A DNA stretch of 64,000 bases from Rhynchonema sp. JSB1_4 (GCA_030248065.1 JASAMV010004951.1:1-64000), one strand, 5' to 3'; positions 1-32,521 are shown, numbered from the stretch's first letter. The notes: generated by a model from the letters alone, not told the origin. Numbers and translations: made by a program.

Positions 1-71
1 AAGGATGTCAAACTGTACAATGTCTTGTGGCGGGGCATAAAACTAAAATATGAAAGACATAATTCACCAAC

Positions 72-19545
<19,474 letters not shown>

Positions 19546-21065
19546 TTTTGGCGATACGATTTCACCTAAATTGTTTTTTTGGCTCGGGACGGACCGGAAT
19601 TTTGGATTTCAAACGGGCCGGGCCCGAGAATGAATGTCCCAAAATTCAAATTGCCGCGCATTTTCTTTGGATATTAACGTTCCCGTTCCGTCTCCAAGCC
19701 CATGCTCCGCCCAGCAAGCCCGGGGGTGGTATCATGTCACAACTGAAGATTGTTATGGTATTATTATTAGGGTATTAATTCACAACAGAGATAAGGATCG
19801 GACCGGGCCGGACCGGCCGGAGATTTAGAGGTTCGAGCCGAATTGTTCAAATTTCAAGCCAAACGCGCCTTTTTGTGCCAAAAATCTCCAAAAATTGTGC
19901 TTCGCGCATAGTATATGCACATTTTTTGTAGGATCCAAATGGACTCGGTTCAGAGAAACCGAATCACAAAAACATAAGCATGCTTCCTAAAGAAAATTTC
20001 TGGAACTTTTGGCTTTTTTACCATTTTTCATTTGATACCAAAATCGGGCCGGGCCGGAGCTTTGGTCAGCTGGGCTGGGCCGGGCCGAAGTTACCCGGCC
20101 CGATCTTAATCTCTGATGTCGAAGTCGATTATGCTTTTTCAAAATTTTATTCGACGGGCATGACATCATCACAAAAATGCAAGGTAAATATCCATATTCG
20201 CATTTTCAGTTATTGATTGTTTTGTCAACGCTCACAAGATTTGATCAAGATGAACCTGCTTTGTCAATAAATCTCAACGTCAACCCGGCCGCTTGTGTTT
20301 TGAGTTTGTGTTTGATTTCTTTCTGACTTGATTTCCACCACTTCGCTTTTGAGTCAAATTTGTACAACGCACTATTCATGTTACCACAGATATTAGAACA
20401 GTTTTAAAACCGTGCACATGTCTTAAAACTATTTAGATATTGAAGCAGTTTAAGTGGCGCTACATGTTCGTGTTTGGCGCACCCTAATATGACAATGCAT
20501 TCAAAGTTCCCCACGCACCATCACAACAGCTCACAACTATTTCGTTGTTTTGGTCTAAATTCTTAACACATGGTTTTATAATCAAATGTTGTTCATAATA
20601 ACTTCTGCAAAAGGGCGTGTTTCGTGAAGCACTATAGATTTTGTACGTTGCTGTCCGTTTGCAACTGTTCTGCACACGGTCACAAACCAGTTATGAGCAT
20701 GCGCTACTGTGCTAGCCGCTAAAAAGTCTGAAGTTTTTTATTACAGTCATGCAAGTATGTACAGTTGCACGTTCAGTACATTCTTGCAGTTTTTAACCCA
20801 GCACATCACAAATTTTGCTGTGAAAGACTGTACGATAGTGCAGTTTTACATGTTGTGATGTGAGGTTAGGCGTGTTAACGTTTAACTAAACACGGAACAG
20901 GTACACACATGCAAAATTTGCACCAATTCTCGGTTTTTCTTTCGTTGTAAATCGCTCATGTTTCGGTGTTATGGTGGTTACCGGTATGGTTTGCAGATAG
21001 CATCTTCAATTGCAGCAAAATATTCCTATCGCAGGTAGAAATCGATCTCAGTCCTTCTCGCCAAC
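19546..21065. other. Intergenic region between divergent POLQ and serine-rich gene
   Basis: Carries the GGGCCGGG-rich element at 19786-20115 and a related fragment at about 19575-19640. The rest shows no coding exon I can support. It must contain both promoters, but I see no convincing core element. Confidence 0.6.
19786..20115. mobile_element. Element with CAGAGATWAGGATCGG-type termini
   Basis: Left CAGAGATAAGGATCGG and right CCCGATCTTAATCTCTG are inverted matches. The ggaccgggccgg units sit inside both ends. No convincing target duplication (4 of 8). Placed with the hAT-like group on terminus and structure only. Confidence 0.7.
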
Positions 21066-22567
21066 ATGAACGGATGGCTTCTGGTCGCAACGTGTGCGGT
21101 CGCCGCAAGCTGCGCGCTCGGTAAGTCAATATCGACGGGATTAAATAAAATCGTTTTACGACTAATGCAGCCAGAAGAAATACATATGTAAGCATGCAGT
21201 CATATATTAAAACACTGTTGATGGTTGTTTATAACTTCAGCGGGTCCATTACGCGATGCACATGAGCCAAACTTGCGAGCCAAACGAAGTATCGGGCATT
21301 ACAGTCACAGGCGTGAGTGAACACCTCTTGAACGATGGAATGCGTTTTATGAGAATGTATTAACGATGTTCACTTATTCACGAACATACAGTCATTTCCA
21401 GGTCTGTCCAACAAGGTGCACTTCGCAAACACCAACCACCACGGCAAAAAGTCCGACAGCGACTCATCGTCATCAAGTGACAGCTCCAGCAGGTCGGACA
21501 GTGCTTCTAGTTCCAGTTCTGATTCTAGTAGCACAGGTTCCGACTCGGAATCAAAGTCCGGCATCCAAAGTTCTGAATCGAGCGCCTCGTCAAGCTCCCA
21601 ATCTGGATCTGATTCCAGTTCCAGCTCAAGTTCCGACTCAAAATCGAAGTCACAGTCCGGTTCTGAATCGGGCTCCAAATCCAGTTCCAGCAGTTCCAGT
21701 TCTGTGTCGGAATCCAAGTCAAGCAGTTCCAGTTCTGAGTCTGAATCCAAGTCCATCAGTTCAAGTTCTGAATCGGAATCCAGTTCGAGCAGCACAAGTT
21801 CTGAGTCGGAATCCAAACGCATCAGTTCAAGTTCTGCGTCGAAGTCAAAACCGAGCGAGTCACGTGGTTCTGGTTCAAGTTCTAGCTCCAGCAACAGCGA
21901 CAGCAAGTCCAAATCCGAAAGTTCTGAATCATCCAAGAGTGACTCCTCGTCGTCGTCTGGATCTAGTTCGAAGACTAGTTCCAGTGGATCCTCGGACTCC
22001 AACTCCAACTCAAAATCAAAGTCGAAATCCAGCAGTGGATCTGAAAGTGACTCTTCATCTTCCAGCAGCTCCACCTCCGATTCATCAAGTTCCAGCTCCA
22101 GTTCTGAATCCAAGTCTTCATCGAGTTCCGGATCTAGCTCGAGCAGTTCAAGCTCCGAATCCAGTTCCAGTTCGGCTTCCAAGTCCTCATCAAGCAGCGG
22201 CTCTGCATCGAAATCCGGATCTAAATCCAGCTCAAGCAGTTCGAGTTCCGAATCAAGGTCCAGTTCCGGTTCAGACTCTGCGTCATCCAGCTCATCATCC
22301 AGTTCGTCTTCAGAACCGGCTTCCAGTTCCCGTTCCGGATCAAGCAGTTCAAGCTCTGAGTCGAGTTCAGGTTCCAGTTCATCAAGTTCGTCATCGAATT
22401 CTGGGTCCAGTTCAAGTTCCAGTTCGAAATCAGGATCATCATCGGAAGAGGACGGGCCCGTGAAGGACAGGTACACGCACATGATACACGGTGCAGGTAC
22501 ACAGACTGAACTGAGTGCATTCACGATTATCGGATGCCTAGTGATCAGATACTTGATGCAATTTTGA
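21066..22567 (+). CDS. Secreted, extremely serine-rich acidic repeat protein
   Basis: Three exons: 21066-21120, 21241-21312 and 21402-22567, giving 430 residues. Exon 1 is a clean signal peptide (MNGWLLVATCAVAASCAL). Exon 2 ends near a dibasic RAKR, a likely proprotein-convertase site. Exon 3 opens with a His/Asn-rich stretch, then runs about 330 residues that are almost only Ser with scattered Asp, Glu, Lys and Gly, mostly in SSSSS, SES and SDS units. It ends EEDGPVKD and a hydrophobic tail of about 18 residues (FTIIGCLVIRYL) that could be a GPI-anchor signal or a membrane segment. I recognise no family. Composition resembles heavily phosphorylated or O-glycosylated extracellular proteins (mucin-like, adhesive or mineral-binding), but function is inference only. 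Donors are GTAAGT and GTGAGT; acceptors are TTCAG and TCCAG. The gene is divergent from POLQ, 1.5 kb away. Confidence 0.72.
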
Positions 22568-23623
22568 ATCTGCGCACTCAGCAACTACACCGTCACACAT
22601 GTAGATTTGTATTTTATTGACACGCTCACACTATGAACAACATATTTTCGGCTTTCTTTTTCCAGTTTGAAAGTTTTAGACCATCATTCTTCCTGAAAGT
22701 TACATTCTGACTTTTGCTGTGTTATCGTCTTTGAGTGGATAAATTTGCTTGAATTCGGAATCGTATACATTTGGATTTGGCATCTGGATTTCTTTGTACT
22801 CCATCAACCTAACTAAACCACGGAAATACTCACATTACAAACACAAAAGAATTATAATCAACAGTCATGTTTCACAATAATCCAATCACAGCGCAGTGGT
22901 ATCATACATTTATGTATAAGTGTCTCGTAATCACCCTGCCGCATTTTCTCTTAGAAGCCGCCCCCTCTTATAGAAGCCTCTCTACAATGGAAAGCCCCCA
23001 GGTCAGGCATATACTGATCTGAACCAGTCTTACGTGAATGGTTCAGGTTAAGCTTGTTCAATTTGTCATAATAAGTCATACACTGTATAGACGCTGAGCC
23101 CAAGCACTGATAATGGCGGTGAATAAGAAGCACAATAAAATCATTTTATGGCGGAAATAGTTGGTTGAATAGCGCAGCTGATTCAGTGTAATTTCAAAAC
23201 CGGCATCAGGACCCGAATCATCGGCAGAGAAAGTAAATCATCGGTATTTTTCGTATTTCTGATTCTGACCGTGTTCACTATGAGCAATAAACATATACGT
23301 ATATAGTAGTACATGTAATGAGTTACCCCGTTCTGGGTGTAACTTGTAAGCTATGTTTTAACAGGACCTGTCCATTTCGAAGCAGGATCTGTAATTCTGG
23401 GAGCATCTCTTTTCTCTCTTGCTGCAAAACGTAAGTACTTGACTGTCTAAACGACATATGTATTTCTGATTTTGAGCATGAGCACTACCCAGGTACAGCA
23501 TTGCACACCTTCGTAGCATTTATATCAATTGCGGCACAGCGAGATACATATGTACGGCCGCGGCAGTGGCGGTGAACTAATACGAGCTTTCGGATGAGAC
23601 TAGTACAGTAGCGGTTCAGCACA
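22568..23623. other. Intergenic, no feature seen
   Basis: Spacer between the serine-rich gene and the DEG/ENaC gene. No supported exon, tandem array or terminal-repeat element found. Confidence 0.5.
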
Positions 23624-26600
23624 ATGAGCAATGAAGCGGAGGCAAATGTACGCACCAAGAAGAAGCAAACTTGGACCGGCGAGAAAATTCGAATTTTCAA
23701 CGAATTTTGCAATCGCACTTCCTTTCACGGATTTACGGACTTGACGCGCTACAGACACCATTTGTGGAGAACCGTCTGGTTTCTAATTATCTGCAGTTTC
23801 AGGTGCGAAACGGTGGTTATGCATCTTGACCTTTAGCACAGTTGGGGGTAATTGCATTGATTTCAGCGTTGTTTGTGTGATTAACATATACAACGTTGTC
23901 AACGACCATATTGATCATCCATACACAACCTCAATGACTGTACATTCGGTTAATGAGTTGGATTTGCCTGATGTTACTGTTAGTCTGTTTTAATGAATTA
24001 TTTTCTTCCTCTTGAACAGGATGTGTTGGTTACTCCTCAGAAACACTCGCTTCGAACCTTCGCACTGCGCAGATCTGCCCCGAGCTGGCCGTTTCTGCTG
24101 CCAGGGCGAGAGAAATTGCGACAAAAATACCGAGCTTCGTATTTAAAGCAATTGTGCCCCTGGTTCGTCTGCCATCTAATGAAGCTCTCAGAAAAATGTT
24201 TCGCACGATGCCGCAACACGATTTCGGATTCACACCAGGCAAGCATATCGACAATTATAATGTCAGGTTCTGATCAGTTATACATATGTCATGACATCAA
24301 TTAATTTGGACAGGCATTTTCGTTACATAAGCCTAAGCCTAGGGCTTTCTCAAGCCAACGGATGCCAAACAGCCGCCAACATCATGTGTATTGTATATCA
24401 ATAATATTCGCTTGATTCTGATTCCAAGGATACGATTATCCAGCGTCGGAATTCGAAATCGACGAGTTCCCTGATTCGCTGTACCGGTTGGTCGGTTATC
24501 TACACACAAAGACGTTGGATGAAAATGAACCGAAGAATAGTGCGACAGTTCGAATGCACCGTTTGCTCGACGAAGTTGTCATTGAAATGGTGAGTCCACT
24601 TAATATCGATAATGTTCATCCATTTACACACATCCGTGCGAAAGAACTTGACGTCTACGCAATACCAATAAATGCGCAATAGTGTATTTTTGTACCATTG
24701 CATAACCGGAGCATAGAGAGCGCTTTGGCGAATTTTATCATGACGTACCGCGCCCTGATCGACGCGCGCTGCTGCACTTCAACAACACAACGCAACGGTG
24801 TAAAAATACATTATTGCGCATTATTTCACTATTGCGTTAACGTCATGTTGTTTTGCACGGGCGTGTAGCTAAGGGCGGGCTTAGGTTGAATTCGGAAATC
24901 GGAATCTGAAAATATTTCCGGAAAACGCATTATTTTTGCATGTAAATTCTTGCGTTTTCCGGAAATATTTCCGGAGCTCAGAAATGTTTTATATTTTTGC
25001 ATGCAAATTATTTCCGGGTTCCGGATTCCGGATTTAACCTAAGCTTGCCCTAAGCCGTTCATGATTATTCCAGCTCGTCTGGGAACACGAGAAGCTGACT
25101 GATCCCCGGGCAGTGAGCCACCATTTACTGAGCCTTGCCCGCTTCAACGACCCGCTGGCGAAGGAAATCCTCCGCTGGGACCGTTTCATGCAGCTGATGT
25201 GCTCTTTCGTGCTCACCAATGACACCACGGGTCAATGCAGCCACTGCATGTGCGCAGAGTACAATTTCGAGGATTTGGCACAGTACACAGCACTGGAGGC
25301 GTTGGCGGACGTGTTTGTTCAACGAGGTCGGTCATTGACCGGTTCTTGTCACCCAAGCGCAACCCAAAACCTATGAAAAAAACATGCTGTTCAGTAAAAA
25401 GAATTTCGAGGCAAATTCTAGGGTGTATTGCGTTCGCTTTCTTTTGGAGCAGGTTCTTGCGAAATACGACATAAAACCGATCTGGACCCACCTGAATATA
25501 CATGAACAGTATGTCACAGTTTCATAGGCGACGACATTCCATCATGTGTGCGCAACATCCGTCGCCTGTCTGTACGTTTCACAAATCGTGCTCAGCTGCA
25601 GCGCACCGTCTTGACTTGCATTGACACCGTGGCCACACAACTGAACTTTGTCGAAATGATGGCGCCTTACGTCAAGCTCACACCGACACGACAGCTGGAT
25701 CCGATGCTCATTCTTCTCCACATCGCCCCGAAACCATCCGAAGTTCGTTTATTTGATTAACATGCCAGAAGTTGTAAAAAAAGTAGCGCACTTTATTGCT
25801 ATGTTTGGAGTTTTTTTGGTGGCAAGCCGATTGGACAAAGCAGGTTTTGGGCAAGACCGCGTTGAGCAAATGAAAAAGAGCAGAGCTCTTCTGTATTTGT
25901 TCCAGTGGCCTAGGCTCGGACTGATTTTAGTATCAGACTTTGGCGTAGGCTCAGGCTTACGCTTGGGCTTTAGTTTTGTGTTTGGGCGTAGGCTTAGGGC
26001 TACTCGGTTTTCGCTCGTGCTCTTTTGGACTCTGCTCTTTTTCACTTGCTCAATTGCCCGTCCGCGTGTTTTTTTACAGGTTTTTGAATACTGTGCCATG
26101 GACCTGAAGCCCTTCAACTGCACGGATTACACAAATATTATCTACGGAAATGTTGGCTATTGTTACGTGTTGACTGTCCCATCCAAGCAACAAGGTGACA
26201 ATTGTTTGTTATTGGTTGATATTGAAATCGTCAATTAACCCTGGATATGCTTTATCGGAACTATACGTTAGAATACCTAGTACACCAAAAAATGTATAAA
26301 TTTGGCGCGCTGGGCGCCAGGCAGTCCTGCCCCAAAGCCGACCACTGGTGTTATTCAGGAAATATTACCGAAAGCTATGTGGAGCGGAGGTTATTACAGG
26401 CTTTGCATCTGGTCAAGGCCTGCTTGTGCTGATCAATGCCAACACCAGACAAGCGAGCAAGCTCCAGAAACAAGCGTACACGCGACAGCTGGCGCGCTAC
26501 ATATTCTCTGACGGAGTGACGGTAAGAGGGATGGAACGAATTGAACTTTAAGATATCGGCTGCATTGAAAAGTTGCATAATAACTTTCGATGCTCAAAAG

Positions 26601-29600
26601 TCCTTGCATCACATTTGAAGACGAGCACAGCAACTATACCACAGCAGCCAGCCATATTATCAGGTTCTGTTTCGACCGTTAACAGGCAGTCCAAACAAAA
26701 ATTGTTTTGCTTTGAGTGGTCAACTGCAGTGTGGCTGTGGCTGTGAGGTTTGCTTTCGACTACTTTGTGTAGCACGGTATGTTGGGCGGAGGTCGGTTGG
26801 TTGTGTGATTTCAATGTGAACGGTTCGATTCACCTGATTTTGCTAAACGCGCCCCTTGTGAAAAAACGGCAAAAATATTATTTGACGCGATTTTACTACA
26901 GAAACACGGGCACAGCACATCCACAGTGGCAGCTAGTATAAATGCCACACAAAGAATCACATAACAGATTAAAAAAATTCAGATCCTGACTCCTCCAAAT
27001 TTAACGTTAAATTTGCGTCCCACAAAAACTCACCAGGTGAACTCAATAAGGCAGTTTTAGGTGCGGTAATCACACTGTCACAAGATACTGCCCCTTTTTG
27101 TGAGCGCAGGCGTATTTCGGCGATGACCAGTATACGATCGGAACTGGCACGTTCGCCAACGTGCAGCTGAGGGACACGGAAATTGACAGAAGCCAGACGG
27201 GCACGGGGTGTCATTCGTCGTGGGACAGCGCGTTCTCGGACGACCCATCACCAATGGTGCTCAATCCAAATGGTGCACCCTACACGTACACGTTGTGCAG
27301 GTTAGTGATTATACAGTCTTCCCTCTATATAGTGAATCGATCGGGAATTCCAATTGTGGTACATTAAGGTGTGTGGCACAACCCTGTCGGCTCTCAGCTT
27401 CAGACATGTACTCACTTCATTAGGCAACCGATCACACACGTTTAAGCAGCACAAAAGAGAGATCAGATAGACTAATTTGAAATGCACAACTCTGCGAGAC
27501 CCACACCCCGTTGAAAAGCCCACCACACATTAAAGATTGGAGTGCAATAAGCGTGCAATCAGGGACCGGTGCAAATGTTTGCCGACGATGTGGGAGGCGT
27601 TCCTGTCCGACGATGCTAAATCGCACATGACCTGCACAATTGGAGATCTCGACTGTGTGCAAGAGTCGGAAGTGACGCCACACCGGTGTACTGACCGATG
27701 CAGGTTTGTCATTATTGTTAAGTCATTATGAGTTATCCAAATGGCCCAAATTGTCGAAAGCGCCACCATCCACCGGGGACGGTTGCGCAGCTGTATGTAT
27801 TTGATAATGTGTCTGACGCTCGCCACTTCGTTGCAGTTCGCTTTTGTTCCCTGCGTGCGGTGCGTTGAACAACGTTGCCGTTCGCGTCAGCACGCAACGA
27901 ACTGAGGTCAGCCAGCTGGAAGTTGTGATCATTGTGTTTGTGGGGCGGTGGGTGGCGCTTTCGAGAATAATTTAAGCCATTATGATGCCCGATGTGCGAT
28001 GAAGATTTACGGGAGATAAAACAGAAATAAACTATTTTGAAAGTTGGTCAGGCAGGACTGCAAACATTTTGAGTTATCCACAACGTTTTCCGTGATGCTC
28101 GGTGGAGATTTCTGAGCGGGTAAAACAGCAAGAATATACATATTTTCAGACCAGCATGTCATCAGAAGAACCACAATCCCCAAATCACCACTCGTCAATA
28201 TCCGTCGGCGATCGAACGCGACCGGATGGCACATCAGTTTCACAAATACTTGTTCTGGGTCTCGTTAGTTGAAATGGTTGGTTTGTCAAGACGCGTGGAA
28301 TACCAGAGCATTGAGCATTGACATCTTCGCATCGTTAAAAATTTCATCGTTTGATCTCCAGGCTAACCGCAATTTGGTGCAACTGTGCGCCACGGATAGA
28401 CAAATTGTGGAACATGGATTTCATTCTGCCATGTCAAATGCTTTGATCGAAATCGTGCACAATAATGGAACGCTATTTGCACTCGAACACGCACCATGTA
28501 CGTACACGTTCTGTTGCTCTGTTCACGTAATATGAGAATCTCTTTTACAGTTCCGGGCGCAATTCTAGGCTGAAAGTTGAAGTCGCGTGCACGCGACTTC
28601 CAGCGCAAAAACAAGGGGCCGCACCCCACCCCCCAAACCGCCGCCCGCGCCGCACTCCCCCTCCCCCCCCCCCGCGCGCCCCCCCCCCCCCCCAACTAGC
28701 TTCGTTACCTGAACTGTTGCAGCAGATGGGAGACAAACATCATTCATGAGAAACCACGCCACCATCACTGTTGATGAGCTGCGCGCCATGCAGTACGACA
28801 GTTCGCTGCACTTTACATTCGGTAGAAGAAGCACACCTCGTGCAAATTTCATTGCTTGATACGTGGTCATGGTGTTTTCAGGGCCATCACCTCATTCCGG
28901 GGCCAGCACTTGGCAGCAGTTTTTAGAAGAGAACCTATCGATAAGGTCAGCAAGCAAAATGCGTGCGGATGCGGCGGCCGGGCTTGGTCAGGCGTATTAT
29001 CAGTTGTCTAATTTTCCACTGAAGGTTCGCACCACGCAATTACAGACCTGGTTGTTGTTTTTTTTCACCGCACGTGCACGCTAAGTGCGCACGAACATGA
29101 TGTTACAGCGCAGCAATAAGATCTGCCTGGGCGGGGCTTTTTGGAGGCAGTTTGCAAGAGGCGTTCGCACTGACGCGCCCTGGCGTCTCGGTCTGTCTGT
29201 GAAAGCAGGGCGAAACAGACCAACATTACTGCACTCAGTACATGAGAATGGACAGCAAAAGGTTTTATGGACAGTGTGCACCATTTATATCATTTGGCTT
29301 CAGTTGGTGACGGACAGGCGCGAAAACATCTTCAACGTAACATGTGATACAAGCAAGCATCCAGATGGGCCCACCTCCGATGGACTTTATGAAAGCTTTC
29401 GTGCCACCGACACTGAGTTTGTGTTCCACTCTGTGTTGCGCAACGCGTCGCAGGTATAAGTGCGGGCTGCGGTTGAATACGGAAACCGGAACATAAGAAA
29501 TCACGTAACACGGAAACATTTCCGTGTTCCGGTTTACGTGTTCAACCTAAGTCCGCCCTAAACGTCATATATATCCTTTTGTTAGACTTTACTGTTTAGC

Positions 29601-31195
29601 ATGCATCCTCCATTGGACGGTGACCTGGTGCACTGCCACCTGCCTCGGGTGGGAACGGGCAACCAAAATCACGCTTCACTCAATTCCCATGATCATACTG
29701 TAACCCATGATTGTCAATGTTCGTCTGCAGTCCATCTTCCACATCGGCCTGGACACCGACTATCAATTCGAGATTGAGCTGGACTGGCTTTCGTCCGAGT
29801 TCATATCCTTGAAACATCAGTGCAAAGCCAGAACGGACGCGTGTGCCGAGTACAGACGCCGCGTGGTGGAGAACTGGGCCAACGACCACATACTGCTGGC
29901 GGTCGCTCATTCAACTTTTGAGGTCGGTGGTCAATAATCAGTCCTGATCAAGTCATTTTTTGTGCACTTGTTCTGGCACTACTTCAACTTGTGACGCTGG
30001 GGACGAGAGTACTCACAGACTATTTACGTATTAGTCTGATAATATCAATATTTGGACTGGTCCCCATCTGTCCATCTACAGTCGCTGTATTAGACTTTGC
30101 GGGTCGAAACAGCATACCCATACGTCACATCATAAATTTGATGGGAACAACGAGTACGACCTTGCTTATCAGAGGCATGTCGTAGGCATGTATACGTACA
30201 TCTAGGTATCCCAGTCCCATACGCGTACTGTGAAACTCAAAACTACATTCCTCAGAACTCAAAAGTAATAGTCAAACTGTGGTGGCTGACATTAGGGGAT
30301 CCAGGAGGGCCACAGGGGCCTTGGTCCCCTTTGGTCAGAGTGGCCCCCGAAGAGGCCCACCACTTCGGAGAAAAGAAGGAAAAACTACACCTAAATCGCA
30401 TGATTTCCACTTTAATACACTTTAAGGGTCCCAAACTCGAGCGCTTCGCGCTTCAGATAACCCATTTCCCAGAGATTAGGGCAGAAAGTGGTAAATTTTC
30501 TCTCTTTGTGCCATGCGCGCGTGCTCATATTTTTAACGGTACGGGTGCTTGGCTCAAAATCGACCAACTATAGAACAAGCACGGGATAAAGACGATTTTT
30601 GAACAATCAAACATGCGCACTAGATAAAAATGACTTTTGGGATTTGCCCCCCCTGGTGGCTGAAAGCTGGATCGGCGACTGGTGGCTGATAATGATCATC
30701 TCTGGTCGTTGCCCACAAATTCGTAACGCTCCCTCCCCCATTGGCAGACGACAAAGATCACGACGATCTACCAAGGATCACTGTCCCAAATCCTAAGCGA
30801 TGTCGGCGGTGTACTTGGTCTGTTCATTGGTGGCTCGTTCATCTCAATTATCAGCGCCGTCATATACTGTGCTGAACTGCTGTTTCCGATTCGGGTTTGG
30901 CTTAATAGTTAGTTATTGTTGACAGTGAAGCAATCTGATGAGTGATTGTTCACAGACGAGACGAAACGGAGCCACGTGGCCTGAGAACCAACGCCAAAAC
31001 GGGCCATTCACTGATGATCAGATCAAGGTGCGTGGATTGTTTGCATAAAAGACTGATGCACCAAAGTGATGAAAATTTATGTAATCTTAAAAAAGCCCAT
31101 AGGAACTGATTCGCACTGAAACGAAACGAGAAGTGCAAAAATTAATGAGGAGGCTACAACAATTTAATGGTGGTCGAGATCTTAACACGTCATGA
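23624..31195 (+). CDS. DEG/ENaC/ASIC-type sodium channel subunit
   Basis: Amiloride-sensitive-type channel subunit; acts at the plasma membrane as a trimer (family knowledge). Exons: 23624-23802, 23867-23982, 24020-24238, 24429-24589, 25074-25326, 25528-25742, 26080-26194, 26400-26521, 27110-27300, 27563-27703, 28362-28432, 28723-28821, 28882-29024, 29304-29453, 29731-29922, 30748-30894, 30956-31027, 31103-31195. Sum 2679 nt, 892 residues. Seen: the N-terminal HG gating motif (SFHG, 33-36), M1 at about 48-68, LPDVTV after M1, the extracellular FNCTDY and GLLVLIN blocks, a Cys-rich stretch, and M2 with the GGS selectivity filter (817-819) preceded by LSDVGGVLGLFIG. The cytoplasmic tail is short and basic. 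The ectodomain is longer than in ASICs and poorly conserved. Intron 3 uses a GC donor. The exon 11/12 junction (28432/28723) is the least certain. Confidence 0.88.
24870..25052. mobile_element. Small MITE, TAAGGGCGGGCTTAGGTTGAA termini, copy 1
   Basis: Inverted ends TAAGGGCGGGCTTAGG / CCTAAGCTTGCCCTA surround palindromic TTTCCGGAAA blocks. It ends 21 bp before exon 5 of the DEG/ENaC gene. Confidence 0.82.
27846..27932 (+). repeat. Interspersed ~85-bp repeat, copy 1
   Basis: Shares gttgaacaacgttgccgttc, cacgcaac and gctggaagttgtgatc blocks with 34741-34815 and, inverted, with 46640-46705. In a DEG/ENaC intron. Confidence 0.75.
28600..28694. repeat. C-rich low-complexity tract
   Basis: About 90 bp almost devoid of T and rich in C-runs (up to 15 C), ending 28 bp before the exon 12 acceptor of the DEG/ENaC gene. 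The complementary strand could form G-quadruplexes. Confidence 0.85.
29457..29560. mobile_element. Small MITE, TAAGGGCGGGCTTAGGTTGAA termini, copy 2
   Basis: TAAGTGCGGGCTGCGGTTGAA / TTCAACCTAAGTCCGCCCTA, 104 bp, with a central palindrome at ggaaacatttcc. It begins 3 bp after the exon 14 splice donor. Confidence 0.85.
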
Positions 31196-32521
31196 TTCGT
31201 GAGAATGCGACGACAGATGCTTTATCATTTGCCATAGTAATTGTACATATTTGGTCATGTGTCGGTACTGTAATGGATAAAAGGTATGGGGGATGCGTTG
31301 TGGATATTTCTGCATGGCTAAACAGCATCACACACCGTATGTGATTTGCCTGTCACAGACAACCGATGATCGAATCTGATGATGATAGTTGAAGGATTTT
31401 GATCCCTCGCATTCAGTGCCATATTGTGCAATCATTATTGCGAGGAATTGAGTTACAATCTCTGTGAATCTACTTTTGGACCACCCTACCGGCGTATTTC
31501 GGACCATTGCAATTGGCTGTGTGAAACATGCACTCAGAGGGTTAAAAGGAACCATTTGATTTCAAATACGCTTGCCAAAATCAAACTCAACACGATGAAA
31601 TAAAGCTACAGTATTAGCTCCACCTGGCAGCACCATAGCTTTTTGTAAAATCACTGTTCTACATAAAACCAAAAACCCAATCTTGTGAAGTAAAAAAGAG
31701 AGAAGGGCAATAAATCTGCTGTGAACGAAACCCCAGTTTTTTCGTGGTTCGGGCAGTATTGGGCGCTTATTGGCGTCTTCTGGTCCGTGTCGACCACAAT
31801 TGCCGGAATGGACAATACGGTTGTGCTGTATTCATTGATAGGGTTGTTGATGCACTAATTTTGACCAGCGTAGAAGTTCTTCATCAGATAGTGGGGGGAA
31901 GAACTCTTACGCTGGTCGAAATTAGTGTGCGAGCGAACTCTATAATACACGTGTATTGCCCAAAGGAAGAAAGCGCAGTCGAGGGTGAGGGCCACTGAGG
32001 TCTGCAGAGCTCCGTTTTCTCTCACTTGCGCCTCCTGGTGGACCATTTTTCGTGCATGATTTTGCTGAATATGAACTTCTTCTTGTAGATTTTGTTCTTC
32101 TGTTACCCGCGTATGAAACAACACGGACAACCTACAACACCCAACACCTGCATCACAAAGTGTATTCGTGCAGAGACACCAGCGCACGCATTTTGGGAAA
32201 AGCTAGTCCAGTTTCAAAATTGACTTCCTTTTTGTCGTGCTTGGGCTTGGGCTTAGACCTTGGCTTAGGCTTAAGCTTACTATTAGACTTAGGCTTAGGC
32301 CAAACCTTGAGCCAACCCGTGCCTTCTGTAGCGAAATCGAAGATCGCGTTTTCTCTCTGTCAAGGCAACTGGACAAGCTGAAACATTTTCTGCTCACACG
32401 CAAGTTCCACCACGTTGTGTGTGCTGTGCGGCGTGTGGTGACGAAATTCAAAAAGTTCGTTTTCTGCAAATTTGGAAGAAATCTTGTTTATTTTAACGTA
32501 ATCACTCAAATAAAATTCCAG
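31196..32521. other. Spacer or undetected 5' exons of the CLCC1-like gene
   Basis: Contains a short inverted repeat around 31848-31930 with TTACGCTGGTC arms and a degenerate GGCTTA tract at 32230-32310. Possible coding blocks (for example 32318-32450) could not be joined with confidence. Confidence 0.4.

Noticed and set aside
21366..22463. 365-residue sense frame rich in Pro, Arg, Val and Asn
   Set aside because: Alternate frame of the same repeat; the Ser frame is the one joined by splice phase to a signal peptide.
21370..22584. 404-residue antisense open frame rich in Asp, Glu and Leu
   Set aside because: Pure by-product of the serine-codon repeat on the other strand; no start context, splice logic or family similarity.
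30280..30690. Block with ggtggctga at both ends, considered as another hAT-like element
   Set aside because: Ends do not form a clear inverted repeat and no 8-bp duplication could be read.
32237..32521. Upstream extension of the CLCC1-like frame
   Set aside because: Its first part is a degenerate GGCTTA repeat and an acceptor precedes ATG 32522, so this is more likely intron.
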